The translations under genes and the position numbers were made by a program. Under the pieces are notes generated by a model. It saw only the letters and a list, made by a program, of their open reading frames with translations, was not told the DNA's origin and did no database searches. A stretch of 64,000 nt of DNA from Planctomycetota bacterium (lineage in GTDB: Bacteria; Planctomycetota; JAJSAM01; JAJVHW01): NCBI GenBank assembly GCA_021776825.1, contig JAJFFG010000030.1:27640-91639 (forward strand), read 5' to 3'. This document shows, one piece after another, positions 56,821-64,000 of the stretch (positions are counted from its first letter, which is position 1; every line of letters starts with the position of its first letter).

Positions 56821-57111
56821 ATGATCCTCACCGGCGTCATGGCCGCGATCCTCGTCACGATGGCGCTCGCCCTCGTGCGCGCGACGCTTGGGCCGACGCT
56901 GTTCGACCGCATCTTGGCGCTCAACATGTTCGGCACGAAGACCGTGCTTCTGATCGCCGTGGTCTGCTTCACGATCGACCGCACGGACTTCCTCGATCTC
57001 GCTCTGGCCTACGCGCTGATGAACTTCATCGGCGTGGTCGCCGTGCTGCGGCTCTTCCTCCACAAGGGATTCGGCGAGCCGGAGCCCGACGAGGAAGGGG
57101 CATCCTCATGA
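56821..57111 (+). CDS. mrpF: Mrp-type antiporter subunit F
   Basis: A 96-residue protein with three membrane helices. 'LVRATLGPTLFDRILALNMF' and 'FLDLALAYALMNFIGVVAVL' are the MrpF/MnhF signatures. It follows subunit E with a 2-bp gap and overlaps subunit G by 4 bp (ATGA). Length is normal for the family. The open frame upstream of its ATG is a shadow of subunit E. Confidence 0.92.
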   Translation: MILTGVMAAILVTMALALVRATLGPTLFDRILALNMFGTKTVLLIAVVCFTIDRTDFLDLALAYALMNFIGVVAVLRLFLHKGFGEPEPDEEGASS

Positions 57112-57434
57112 TCACCGATGTCCTGAGCGGGATCTGCCTGATCGCCGGCGCGTTCTTCGCCCTGACGGGCGGCATCGGGCTCATCCGACTGCCCGACTTC
57201 TTCACGCGGATGCACGGTGCGGCGCTGACCGACACGCTCGGGGCGTGGCTCATTCTGCTGGGACTGATGATCGCCGCCGGGTTCACACTCGTCACCGTCA
57301 AGCTGATCATGATCGGGCTGCTGCTCGCGCTGACCAGCCCCACCGCGACGCACGCGCTCGCACGCTCGGCATGGGAGCACGGCCGCAAGCCGTGGATGCT
57401 GCCGGAGGGTGAGGATGTTCCAACAGACGGTTGA
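57108..57434 (+). CDS. mrpG: Mrp-type antiporter subunit G
   Basis: A 108-residue protein with three membrane helices. 'LTGGIGLIRLPDFFTRMHGA' with 'TDTLGAWLILLGLMI' and 'LLLALTSPTATHALARSA' are the MrpG/MnhG family marks. The ATG overlaps the F stop (ATGA), and its 3' end overlaps the next subunit by about 20 bp. Confidence 0.92.
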   Translation: MITDVLSGICLIAGAFFALTGGIGLIRLPDFFTRMHGAALTDTLGAWLILLGLMIAAGFTLVTVKLIMIGLLLALTSPTATHALARSAWEHGRKPWMLPEGEDVPTDG

Positions 57435-57963
57435 CATCCTGGTCCTCGGGCTGCTCGCGGCAACGGCTCTCGCCGTGGTGCGCATGCGCACGCTCATCGG
57501 CGCGGCGATGCTCATGGGCATCTACAGCTTCCTGAGCGCGAGCTGGATGCTGATCCTCGACGCCCCCGACGTGGCCTTCACCGAGGCGGCCGTCGGTGCC
57601 GGCGTGAGCACGATCTTCGTGCTGGCGACGCTGTCGATCACGACGATCCGCGCGAAGCGCCAGACGAAGTTCCAGTTCGCGCCGCTCGCGGTGGTCGTAC
57701 TGACCGGCGCGGTCCTGATCTACGGCACGCTCGACATGCCTCACTTCGGTGACCCCGAGGCGCCGGTGCACCGGGTGGGCAACCGCTACATCAAGCGTGT
57801 CCCCGAGGAGTTCAAGATCCCCAACGCGGTCACGGCCGTGCTGGGCAGCTACCGAGGGTTTGACACGTTCGGCGAGACGACGGTCGTGCTCACCGCCGGG
57901 CTCGGTGTCCTCTGCCTGCTGCGCAAGCGGCGCGAGGACGAGCCCAAGGTCGTGACCGAATGA
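57415..57963 (+). CDS. Mrp-type subunit: stand-alone MrpA C-terminal part (MbhD/DUF4040 + MbhE-like)
   Basis: A 182-residue protein with about five membrane helices. The first half ('MRTLIGAAMLMGIYSFLSAS', 'DAPDVAFTEAAVGAGVSTIF') is the DUF4040/MbhD domain. The second half ('SYRGFDTFGETTVVLTAGLG') is MbhE-like. In classical Mrp these are fused at the end of MrpA; here they are free, as in archaeal-type Mrp and membrane-bound hydrogenase modules. ATG at 57415 is favoured by GGAGGGTGAGG before it; GTG at 57409 is an alternative. Confidence 0.87.
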   Translation: MFQQTVDILVLGLLAATALAVVRMRTLIGAAMLMGIYSFLSASWMLILDAPDVAFTEAAVGAGVSTIFVLATLSITTIRAKRQTKFQFAPLAVVVLTGAVLIYGTLDMPHFGDPEAPVHRVGNRYIKRVPEEFKIPNAVTAVLGSYRGFDTFGETTVVLTAGLGVLCLLRKRREDEPKVVTE

Positions 57964-58391
57964 GAGAGGTGAAGATCCTCCGCGTCGTCTCGGCGAAGAC
58001 GCTGCTGCCGTTCATCCTGTTGTTCGCGTTGTACGTGCAGTTCCACGGCGACTTCGGACCCGGCGGCGGCTTCCAGGCCGGCGTGATCTTCGGTGCGGGA
58101 CTGATCCTGCACGCGCTCGTGTTTGGTCTGAACGAGTCGCGGCGGGTGATCCCCGAGTGGGTGATCGAGTCGGCGGCCGCGGTCGGCGTCCTCATCTACG
58201 GCGGCGTCGGCGTCGTTGCGATGCTCAAGGGTGGCAAGTTCCTCGAGTACGGCGTACTCGACGCGCACGACCGCGTTCACGGTCAGCACACCGGCCTGAT
58301 CCTCATCGAGCTCGGCGTCGGCGTGACCGTCTCGGCCGTCATGCTCGCGATCTACGGCGCGCTCGCCGGACGAGGTCGGCTCAGCACATGA
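57960..58391 (+). CDS. mrpB: Mrp-type antiporter subunit B
   Basis: A 143-residue protein with four membrane helices. 'LLPFILLFALYVQFHGDFGP' and 'GGGFQAGVIFGAGLILHALV' are the MrpB/MnhB signature, with 'HTGLILIELGVGVTVSAVML' near the end. The ATG overlaps the preceding stop (ATGA) and its stop overlaps subunit C. Confidence 0.92.
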   Translation: MREVKILRVVSAKTLLPFILLFALYVQFHGDFGPGGGFQAGVIFGAGLILHALVFGLNESRRVIPEWVIESAAAVGVLIYGGVGVVAMLKGGKFLEYGVLDAHDRVHGQHTGLILIELGVGVTVSAVMLAIYGALAGRGRLST

Positions 58392-58756
58392 GCGAAGCGC
58401 TCGGCCTCTACAACTACTGGATCGTCATCTTCCTGATGATGACCGGGCTCTACCTCGTCATCTCGACGGGGAACCTCGTCCGCAAGGTCGTCGGCCTGAA
58501 CATCTTCCAGGCCTCGGTGCTGCTCCTCTACGTGACGATGGGACGCGTCGACGGTGCCACGGCGCCGATCTTCGTCGAGGGACGCGAGACCTACACCGAC
58601 CCGCTGCCGAGCGTGCTGATGCTGACGGCCATCGTCGTCGGCGTCGCCACAACGGCCGTGGCCCTCGCCCTCACCGTCCGCATCAACGAGGCGTACGGCA
58701 CGATCGAGGAAGACGAGATCAACGAGCAGGAGCACGCGCAGGAACTCGCGGGCTGA
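58388..58756 (+). CDS. mrpC: Mrp-type antiporter subunit C (NuoK-like)
   Basis: A 122-residue protein with three membrane helices, homologous to NuoK of complex I. 'VVGLNIFQASVLLLYVTMG' and 'DPLPSVLMLTAIVVGVATT' are the diagnostic segments, the latter including the 'DPLPQALVLTAIVI'-like motif of MrpC. An acidic C-terminal tail follows. The ATG overlaps the B stop (ATGA) and its TGA shares one base with the ATG of subunit D (TGATG). Confidence 0.92.
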   Translation: MSEALGLYNYWIVIFLMMTGLYLVISTGNLVRKVVGLNIFQASVLLLYVTMGRVDGATAPIFVEGRETYTDPLPSVLMLTAIVVGVATTAVALALTVRINEAYGTIEEDEINEQEHAQELAG

Positions 58757-60243
58757 TGTCGGAGCATCTCGCCGTCCTGCCCGTCCTCCTCCCGCTGCTC
58801 GCGGCACCGATCTGCTTCCTGCTCCGGAATCGCATCGCGGCGATGGGCACGGCGATCGCCGTGTGCTGGGTCACGTTCGTCGCGGGCGTCGTGCTGCTCC
58901 GGACTGTCGTGACCACCGGCGCGCCGGCGATCTACGAGCTCGGCGGATGGTCGGCCGACGTCGGCATCGTCTACCACGTCGACACGCTGGCAGCGTTCGT
59001 CGTCGTGCTCGTGTCGTCCCTCGGCGCGGTCGTGCTGACGTTCGCGCCGCAGAGCATCGCGAAGGAGATCCCGAAGGAGAAGCACCACTTCTTCGCCGCG
59101 CTCTACCTGCTCTCGATGGCGGGGCTGCTCGGCATCGCCGTCACGGGCGACCTCTTCAACGTGTTCGTGTTCCTCGAGATCTCGTCGCTCAGCACGTATG
59201 CGCTGATCAGCCTCGGCCAGGATCGGCGCGCGCTGACGGCCACGTTCCGCTACCTGATCCTCGGCACGGTCGGAGCAACGTTCATCTTGATCGGCACTGG
59301 GCTCATGTACCAGATGACCGGCACGCTCAACATGGCCGAGATGGCCGCTCACATCCGTGAGACGGAGGGTGTGCGGACGGTGCTGGTCGCGATCGCATTC
59401 CTCACGGCCGGCATCGGTCTGAAGATGGCGCTGTTCCCGCTCCACGCCTGGCTGCCGAACGCCTACTGCTACGCCCCGTCGTCGGTGACCGCGTTCGTCG
59501 CCGCGACCTCGACGAAGGTCTCGGTCTATGTGTTGATCCGCTGGATCTACACGATCTTCGGCACGCAGGGTCCGGGCTCGATGAGCGGCGTCGTGGTCGA
59601 CCTCGTCCTGCCGGCGATGGCGATCTCCGGCATGTTCATCGCGTCCACCGTCGCGATCTTCCAGACGAACGTGAAGCGACTGCTGGCGTTCTCGAGCGTC
59701 GCGCAGATCGGCTACATGGCTCTCGGCGTGAGCCTCGTCTCCGAGTCCGGTCTGACGGCTGGCATCGCGCACCTCTTCAACCACGCGCTCACCAAGGGCG
59801 GACTCTTCCTCGCCATGGGCTGCATCGCGTACCGCATCGGCTCCGTGCAGCTCGCGGACATGCGCGGCCTCGGGCGGCGCATGCCAGTGACGATGTTCCT
59901 CTGGGTACTCGGCGGCCTCGGTCTCATCGGCGTGCCCTGCACGGCCGGGTTCGTGAGCAAGTGGTACCTGGTCCGCGCGGCGCTGGAGCAGGACGCCTTG
60001 TACCTCGCGGTGATCATCCTGCTGAGCTCGCTGCTCGCAGTGATCTACGTCTGGCGCGTCATCGAGACCGCGTACTTCCAGGAGCCGCCGGAGGGCAAGG
60101 ACGAGGTCACCGAGGCGCCGCTCTCGCTCTTGATCCCGACGGCCGTGCTGATCGGCGCGTCGATCTACTTTGGCCTGTTCACCGAGTGGTCGGCGGACGT
60201 CGCCGGACTCGCCGCGCGGGAACTGCTGGGGGTCGTCCGATGA
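58756..60243 (+). CDS. mrpD: Mrp-type antiporter subunit D (NuoN/NuoM-like), first copy
   Basis: A 495-residue protein with about fourteen membrane helices of the proton-antiporter fold. The conserved ion-path Glu is in 'FNVFVFLEISSLSTYALI', and the channel Lys in 'LKMALFPLHAWLPNAYCYAP'. 'LLAFSSVAQIGYMALGVSL' and 'LFNHALTKGGLFLAMGC' are typical of MrpD. It is coupled to subunit C (TGATG) and to the next antiporter subunit (ATGA). Confidence 0.92.
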   Translation: MSEHLAVLPVLLPLLAAPICFLLRNRIAAMGTAIAVCWVTFVAGVVLLRTVVTTGAPAIYELGGWSADVGIVYHVDTLAAFVVVLVSSLGAVVLTFAPQSIAKEIPKEKHHFFAALYLLSMAGLLGIAVTGDLFNVFVFLEISSLSTYALISLGQDRRALTATFRYLILGTVGATFILIGTGLMYQMTGTLNMAEMAAHIRETEGVRTVLVAIAFLTAGIGLKMALFPLHAWLPNAYCYAPSSVTAFVAATSTKVSVYVLIRWIYTIFGTQGPGSMSGVVVDLVLPAMAISGMFIASTVAIFQTNVKRLLAFSSVAQIGYMALGVSLVSESGLTAGIAHLFNHALTKGGLFLAMGCIAYRIGSVQLADMRGLGRRMPVTMFLWVLGGLGLIGVPCTAGFVSKWYLVRAALEQDALYLAVIILLSSLLAVIYVWRVIETAYFQEPPEGKDEVTEAPLSLLIPTAVLIGASIYFGLFTEWSADVAGLAARELLGVVR

Positions 60244-61718
60244 CCTCCGAGATGGCGATGATCCTCGCGCTCGTCCTCCCGCTGGTGGCGGCCGGGCTGT
60301 CGTTCGTGATCCGCTCGGCCCCCAACGTCCGCGACGCGTGCAGCCTCGCCGTCGGCGTCGCGCTGCTCGGCGTCGTGATCTCGCTGGTCCCGACCGTGAT
60401 GGACGGCGGCCGCCCCGAGATCGTCCTCTTCGAGATCTTCGAGGGGCTTCCGATCGCGTTCCGACTGGAACCGCTCGGGATGCTGTTCCTGCTCGTCGTG
60501 GCGACGCTCTGGGTCATCACGACCTGCTACGCGATCGGCTACATGCGCGGCCACCACGAGGTGAACCAGTCGCGGTTCTTCGGGTGCTTCGGCCTCGCGA
60601 TCTTCGCGTCGGCCGGCGCCGCCCTCGCCGGCAACATGCTGACGCTGTTCTTCTTCTACGAACTGCTGACGCTGTCGACGTATCCGCTCGTCACGCACCA
60701 CCAGAACGAGAAGGCCAAGCGCGGCGGCCGCATCTACCTCGGCATCCTGATCTCGACCTCGATCGCGATGCTCTTGTTGGCCGTCATCTGGACGTACGTG
60801 ATCGCCGGCACGCTCGACTTCCGCGAGGGCGGCATCCTCGCGGGGAAGGCCGAGGGCCCGATGGTCATCGTGCTGCTCGCGCTCTACGCGTTCGGCACGG
60901 GCAAGGCGGCTCTCATGCCGTTCCATCGCTGGCTGCCCGCGGCCATGGTAGCCCCGACGCCGGTCAGCGCATTGCTGCACGCCGTGGCCGTCGTGAAGGT
61001 CGGCGTCTTCACGGTGCTGAAGGTCGTCATCTACATCTTCGGCATCGGGTTCCTGACGGACACGAAGGCGTCGGTGTGGCTCATGTGGGCGGCCGCCACG
61101 ACGATCCTGCTCGGGTCGCTCGTCGCCATGACGAAGGACAACCTGAAGGAGCGGTTGGCGTACTCGACCGTCAGCCAGCTCGGCTACATCGTGCTCGGCG
61201 CCGCCCTCGCCAGCCAGTGGGGCATCATCGGCAGCGGCATGCACATCGCGATGCACGCCGTCGGCAAGATCACGCTGTTCTTCGCTGCGGGCGCGATCTA
61301 CGTCGCCGCGCACAAGACGCAGGTCAGCCAGCTGCGCGGCATCGGCCGCAGCATGCCGTTCACCATGACCGCGTACTCGCTGGGTGCGATCAGCGTGATC
61401 GGGCTGCCGCCCTTCGGCGGCGCGTGGTCGAAGTGGTACCTGGCGCTCGGCGCGGCTGAGGCCGGGCAGGCGATCCTCGTCGGCGTGCTCATGGTCAGCT
61501 CGCTGCTGAACATCTGGTACCTGATGCCGATCACCATGAACGCGTTCTTCGTCCCGCCGGACGAGGGTCCCGCGTACCCCCCCATCAAGGAGGCGCCGCT
61601 CTTCTGTGTGGTGCCGCTCTGCCTCACGGCGCTCGGCAGTCTGGCCCTCTTCTTCTGCGCCGAGCCGATCTACCGGCTCCTGCTCCCGCTGGTGCCGGGC
61701 GCTGGCGGAGGCGGCTGA
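60240..61718 (+). CDS. Mrp-type antiporter large subunit, second copy
   Basis: A 492-residue proton-antiporter-fold protein with about fourteen helices. The ion-path Glu is in 'LTLFFFYELLTLSTYPLV', the channel Lys in 'TGKAALMPFHRWLPAAMVAP', and 'LKERLAYSTVSQLGYIVLGA' follows. It resembles MrpD/NuoL but lacks the MrpA C-terminal domains, which are encoded separately upstream. The ATG overlaps the previous stop (ATGA). Confidence 0.9.
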   Translation: MTSEMAMILALVLPLVAAGLSFVIRSAPNVRDACSLAVGVALLGVVISLVPTVMDGGRPEIVLFEIFEGLPIAFRLEPLGMLFLLVVATLWVITTCYAIGYMRGHHEVNQSRFFGCFGLAIFASAGAALAGNMLTLFFFYELLTLSTYPLVTHHQNEKAKRGGRIYLGILISTSIAMLLLAVIWTYVIAGTLDFREGGILAGKAEGPMVIVLLALYAFGTGKAALMPFHRWLPAAMVAPTPVSALLHAVAVVKVGVFTVLKVVIYIFGIGFLTDTKASVWLMWAAATTILLGSLVAMTKDNLKERLAYSTVSQLGYIVLGAALASQWGIIGSGMHIAMHAVGKITLFFAAGAIYVAAHKTQVSQLRGIGRSMPFTMTAYSLGAISVIGLPPFGGAWSKWYLALGAAEAGQAILVGVLMVSSLLNIWYLMPITMNAFFVPPDEGPAYPPIKEAPLFCVVPLCLTALGSLALFFCAEPIYRLLLPLVPGAGGGG

Positions 61719-61719
61719 C

Positions 61720-61974
61720 GTGGACGACGAGAAGAAGACCTACTGGCTCGACGACCCGAAGAACGTGACGTTGCTCGTCCGCGTTCTGTACGGGGTGTGC
61801 GGGCTCCTCTTCGTCGTCGGGTTCTTCACGATGTCGGACCACGTCCACTTCGACTGGGAGAGCTGGCCAGCCTTCTACGGCATCTACGGCTTCCTCTCGT
61901 TCACGTTCGCCGTGCTCGTGGGCAAGCAGTTGCGCAAGGTGCTGATGCGGAAGGAGGACTACTACGATGAGTAG
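61720..61974 (+). CDS. small two-helix membrane protein in the Mrp operon
   Basis: An 84-residue protein, not recognised. A charged N terminus ('DDEKKTYWLDDPKNVTLL') is followed by two membrane helices (about residues 19-38 and 46-66) and a basic/acidic tail ending 'RKEDYYDE'. The GTG is one base after the stop of the second large subunit, and the 3' end overlaps the third large subunit by 8 bp. It is not a canonical Mrp subunit. Its conserved-looking layout suggests an accessory or assembly subunit of this Mrp subtype. Confidence 0.75.
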   Translation: MDDEKKTYWLDDPKNVTLLVRVLYGVCGLLFVVGFFTMSDHVHFDWESWPAFYGIYGFLSFTFAVLVGKQLRKVLMRKEDYYDE

Positions 61975-63655
61975 CCTCCCTCCTGGGTTCCTGCTGTTCC
62001 TCGGCTCGTTCCTGGTGCCGCTGTTCCGCGGCAAGTGGCGCGCGGCGTACATGCTCGCGCTGCCGGTCATGAGCTTCCTGCACCTCATGGGTCTGCCAGC
62101 GGGCTTCACGCACGAGCTCGAGCTCTTCGACTACACGCTCACGGTCGCGCGCGTGGACTCACTCAGCATGGTCTGGGGTGTGATCTTCCACCTGGCCGTG
62201 TTCCTGAACGTGATCTACGGCCTGCACGTGAAGGACAACGTCCAGCTCGTCTGCGGCCCGCTCTACGGCGCCGCGGCGATCGGCGCGGTGTTCGCCGGCG
62301 ATCTGATCTCGTTCTTCCTGTTCTGGGAGCTGACGTCGCTGTCGTCGGTGTTCCTGATCTGGGCCTCGCGAACACAGCGCGCGTTCCGCACCGGCATGCG
62401 CTACCTGATCTTCCAGGTCGGCTCCGGCGTCGCGCTGCTCGCGGGCGTCATCTTCCACGTCAACGACACGGGCTCGATCGCGTTCGACCACCTCGGGGTG
62501 GGCACCCTCGGAACGAACCTGATCTTCTTCGCCTTCGCGATCAAGTGCGCCTTCCCACTGCTGCACATGTGGCTGAAGGACAGCTACCCGGAGGCCACCA
62601 CAACGGGCGCCGTGTGGCTGAGCGCGTTCACAACGAAGCTCGCCGTCTACGCGCTCGCGCGGGCCTTCGCAGGGACCGAGGCGCTGATCTACATCGGCGC
62701 CGTGATGACGGCGTTCCCGATCTTCTTCGCCGTGATCGAGAACGACCTGCGCCGCGTGCTCTCGTACAGCCTGAACAACCAGCTCGGCTTCATGGTCGTG
62801 GGCATCGGCATCGGCACCGCGATGTCGATCAACGGCACCGCAGCGCACGCCTTCTGCCACATCCTCTACAAGGCGCTGCTCTTCATGTCGATGGGCGCCG
62901 TGCTGCACCGCACCGGCACCGTGAAGGCGTCCGAACTCGGCGGTCTCTACAAGTCGATGCCGTGGACCGCCGCGTTCTGTGTGATCGGGGCCATGTCGAT
63001 CAGTGCGTTCCCACTGTTCAGCGGATTCGTGAGCAAGTCGCTGATCCTGAGCGCCGCCGCCGAAAACCATCACATCGTGGTCTGGTTCGTCCTCGTGTTC
63101 GCCTCGGCCGGTGTGATGGAGCACTCGGGAATCAAGATCCCGTACTTCGCGTTCTTCGGGCACGACTCGGGTATCCGCTGCAAGGAAGCACCACCGCACA
63201 TGCTGTTGGCGATGGGCATCACGGCAGCCCTCTGCATCCTGCTCGGCGTGTTCCCGGAGACGCTCTACGCGATCCTGCCGTACAAGGTCGAGTACTCGGC
63301 GTACACGTCGTCGCACGTCGTCGGGCAGCTGCAACTGCTCTTCTTCTCCATGCTCGCGTTCGCGTTCCTGATGCGCTCCGGGATCTACCCGAAGGAGCTG
63401 CGCTCGACGAACCTCGACTTCGACGTCGTGTACCGCCGCTGGATCCCGGGACTCTTCCGCGCGCTGGCCCCGATCGGCCGCTTCCTCTGGTCGACGCTGA
63501 TCGACGGCGGCAAGAGCATCGTGGTGCTCGTGATGGGCGCCGGGCGGACGCTCTGCTCGCCGCGCGGTTTCTTCGGCCGGACGGCGCAGACGCGCAACAC
63601 CGTGCTCGAAGTCGCCGTCATCCTCGCCGTCCTGCTGATCCTCTACTACGCCTAG
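61967..63655 (+). CDS. Mrp-type antiporter large subunit, third copy
   Basis: A 562-residue proton-antiporter-fold protein with about fourteen to fifteen helices. The ion-path Glu is in 'ISFFLFWELTSLSSVFLIW', the channel Lys in 'FAIKCAFPLLHMWLKDSYPE', and 'LRRVLSYSLNNQLGFMVVGI' follows. After the usual core it has an extra C-terminal part ('LFRALAPIGRFLWSTLIDGG' and a final membrane helix), reminiscent of the lateral arm of NuoL-type subunits. Last gene of the operon. The stop is followed 3 nt later by the stop-adjacent repeat. Confidence 0.9.
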   Translation: MSSLPPGFLLFLGSFLVPLFRGKWRAAYMLALPVMSFLHLMGLPAGFTHELELFDYTLTVARVDSLSMVWGVIFHLAVFLNVIYGLHVKDNVQLVCGPLYGAAAIGAVFAGDLISFFLFWELTSLSSVFLIWASRTQRAFRTGMRYLIFQVGSGVALLAGVIFHVNDTGSIAFDHLGVGTLGTNLIFFAFAIKCAFPLLHMWLKDSYPEATTTGAVWLSAFTTKLAVYALARAFAGTEALIYIGAVMTAFPIFFAVIENDLRRVLSYSLNNQLGFMVVGIGIGTAMSINGTAAHAFCHILYKALLFMSMGAVLHRTGTVKASELGGLYKSMPWTAAFCVIGAMSISAFPLFSGFVSKSLILSAAAENHHIVVWFVLVFASAGVMEHSGIKIPYFAFFGHDSGIRCKEAPPHMLLAMGITAALCILLGVFPETLYAILPYKVEYSAYTSSHVVGQLQLLFFSMLAFAFLMRSGIYPKELRSTNLDFDVVYRRWIPGLFRALAPIGRFLWSTLIDGGKSIVVLVMGAGRTLCSPRGFFGRTAQTRNTVLEVAVILAVLLILYYA

Positions 63656-64000
63656 CCCGGATCGTTCACGAGGGCGTCGCGCGAACGCGGCGAGATCGAG
63701 GATCGGCGTGGGGTTCACGCCGGTGCGTGTCGGGATCGCTTGTCGCAGAGTGTCCTGGCGGATCCGAGTGCGTGAGATCTCGTTCCGGAGACGCGCACGC
63801 ACCCTCTAGACGCGGTTGTGAAGCGTCTGTGGGGCGGGAGATCGCGTGCTCGGGACCGCCAGGCGTGGCGTCCTCGGTGGAGTCGAGGGCGGACGCGGTG
63901 GCCGGTGGGTCGGAGGTGGTCGCGGATGCGACCTGCGCCGGGTTCGCCGACGCCCTCTCCCCGGGCTGCTCGCCCCGGCTCCGTCTTCCGCCCCCGCTCG
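63656..64000. other. intergenic tail of the window
   Basis: No gene is supported. The first about 90 bp are the second copy of the interspersed repeat. The rest is GC-rich, with GGTCGGAGGTGGTCG-like loose repetition near 63900-63925 and no recognised signal. Confidence 0.5.
63659..63745 (+). repeat. stop-adjacent interspersed repeat, copy B
   Basis: It begins GGATCGTTCACGAGGGCGTC exactly 3 nt after the stop of the third antiporter subunit and matches the minus strand of 23118-23041 over about 80 bp, with a handful of mismatches and two short indels. Beyond about 63745 the copies diverge. Confidence 0.75.

Noticed and set aside
62159..63802. A 547-codon minus-strand open frame
   Set aside because: It is antisense to the third antiporter subunit; its composition is Arg/Glu/His-rich with no domain.

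Overview
The window is very GC-rich, gene-dense DNA from a Gram-negative bacterium. It carries lipopolysaccharide-core glycosyltransferases and sugar kinases, an exosortase with an EpsI partner, and a Pkn-type Ser/Thr kinase. It also carries HEAT-repeat/von Willebrand proteins, a TIGR03790-like secreted protein, a DUF4388 protein and a MglA/roadblock cluster. This mix fits a Planctomycetota-like organism best; Myxococcota-like or another deep high-GC lineage cannot be excluded. There are no rRNA genes, recognisable tRNAs, insertion sequences, prophage or CRISPR, so this is ordinary chromosome.

Layout. 1-5 kb: the end of a TPR protein, a structured non-coding stretch, EpsI and exosortase, and an SLC13-type anion transporter. 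5.1-6.3 kb: two unknown genes. 6.3-17.6 kb: an envelope-polysaccharide region, mostly on the minus strand, with a sensor-fused MsbA-like ABC exporter, three GT4 and one GT2 glycosyltransferase, and three LPS/Kdo-kinase-like proteins, one of them a two-kinase fusion. 17.7-23 kb: a small membrane protein between two related stem-loops, a large secreted NxxGxxAF-type protein, a heptosyltransferase and a cyclophilin. 23.1-27 kb: an operon of ECF sigma factor, zinc-binding anti-sigma factor and DsbD. The DsbD redox motif is read through an in-frame UGA, so it is a predicted selenoprotein. 27-34 kb: an FHA protein, a very large Ser/Thr kinase, an anti-sigma-like protein, a carboxymuconolactone-decarboxylase-like protein and a TPR protein with a collagen-like tract. 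34-40.8 kb: a DUF4388-TPR-PEGA-propeller protein, then three roadblock proteins around a tail-anchored MglA GTPase. 40.9-48.3 kb: secreted proteins, namely TIGR03790-like, a helical acidic protein and two HEAT-VWA proteins. 48.5-55.9 kb: glycosyltransferases, methyltransferases, a transglutaminase and one frameshifted gene. 56.3-63.7 kb: a ten-gene Mrp-type cation/proton antiporter operon with three large antiporter subunits and a split MrpA tail.

Operons are tightly packed, with repeated ATGA/GTGA/TGATG stop-start overlaps. First genes of operons often lack a Shine-Dalgarno sequence and instead have a TATCCT/TATCAT-like hexamer 6-9 nt before the start codon, which suggests leaderless mRNAs. 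Non-coding DNA holds a 90-110 bp repeat in two inverted copies, each starting 3 nt after a stop codon, a family of stem-loops at gene ends, a cloverleaf-like RNA candidate, and short tandem arrays.

The most notable items are the selenocysteine DsbD with its own sigma/anti-sigma pair, the membrane-anchored MglA with three roadblock partners, the tandem LPS-kinase fusion, the sensor-MsbA fusion, and the stop-codon-adjacent repeat.
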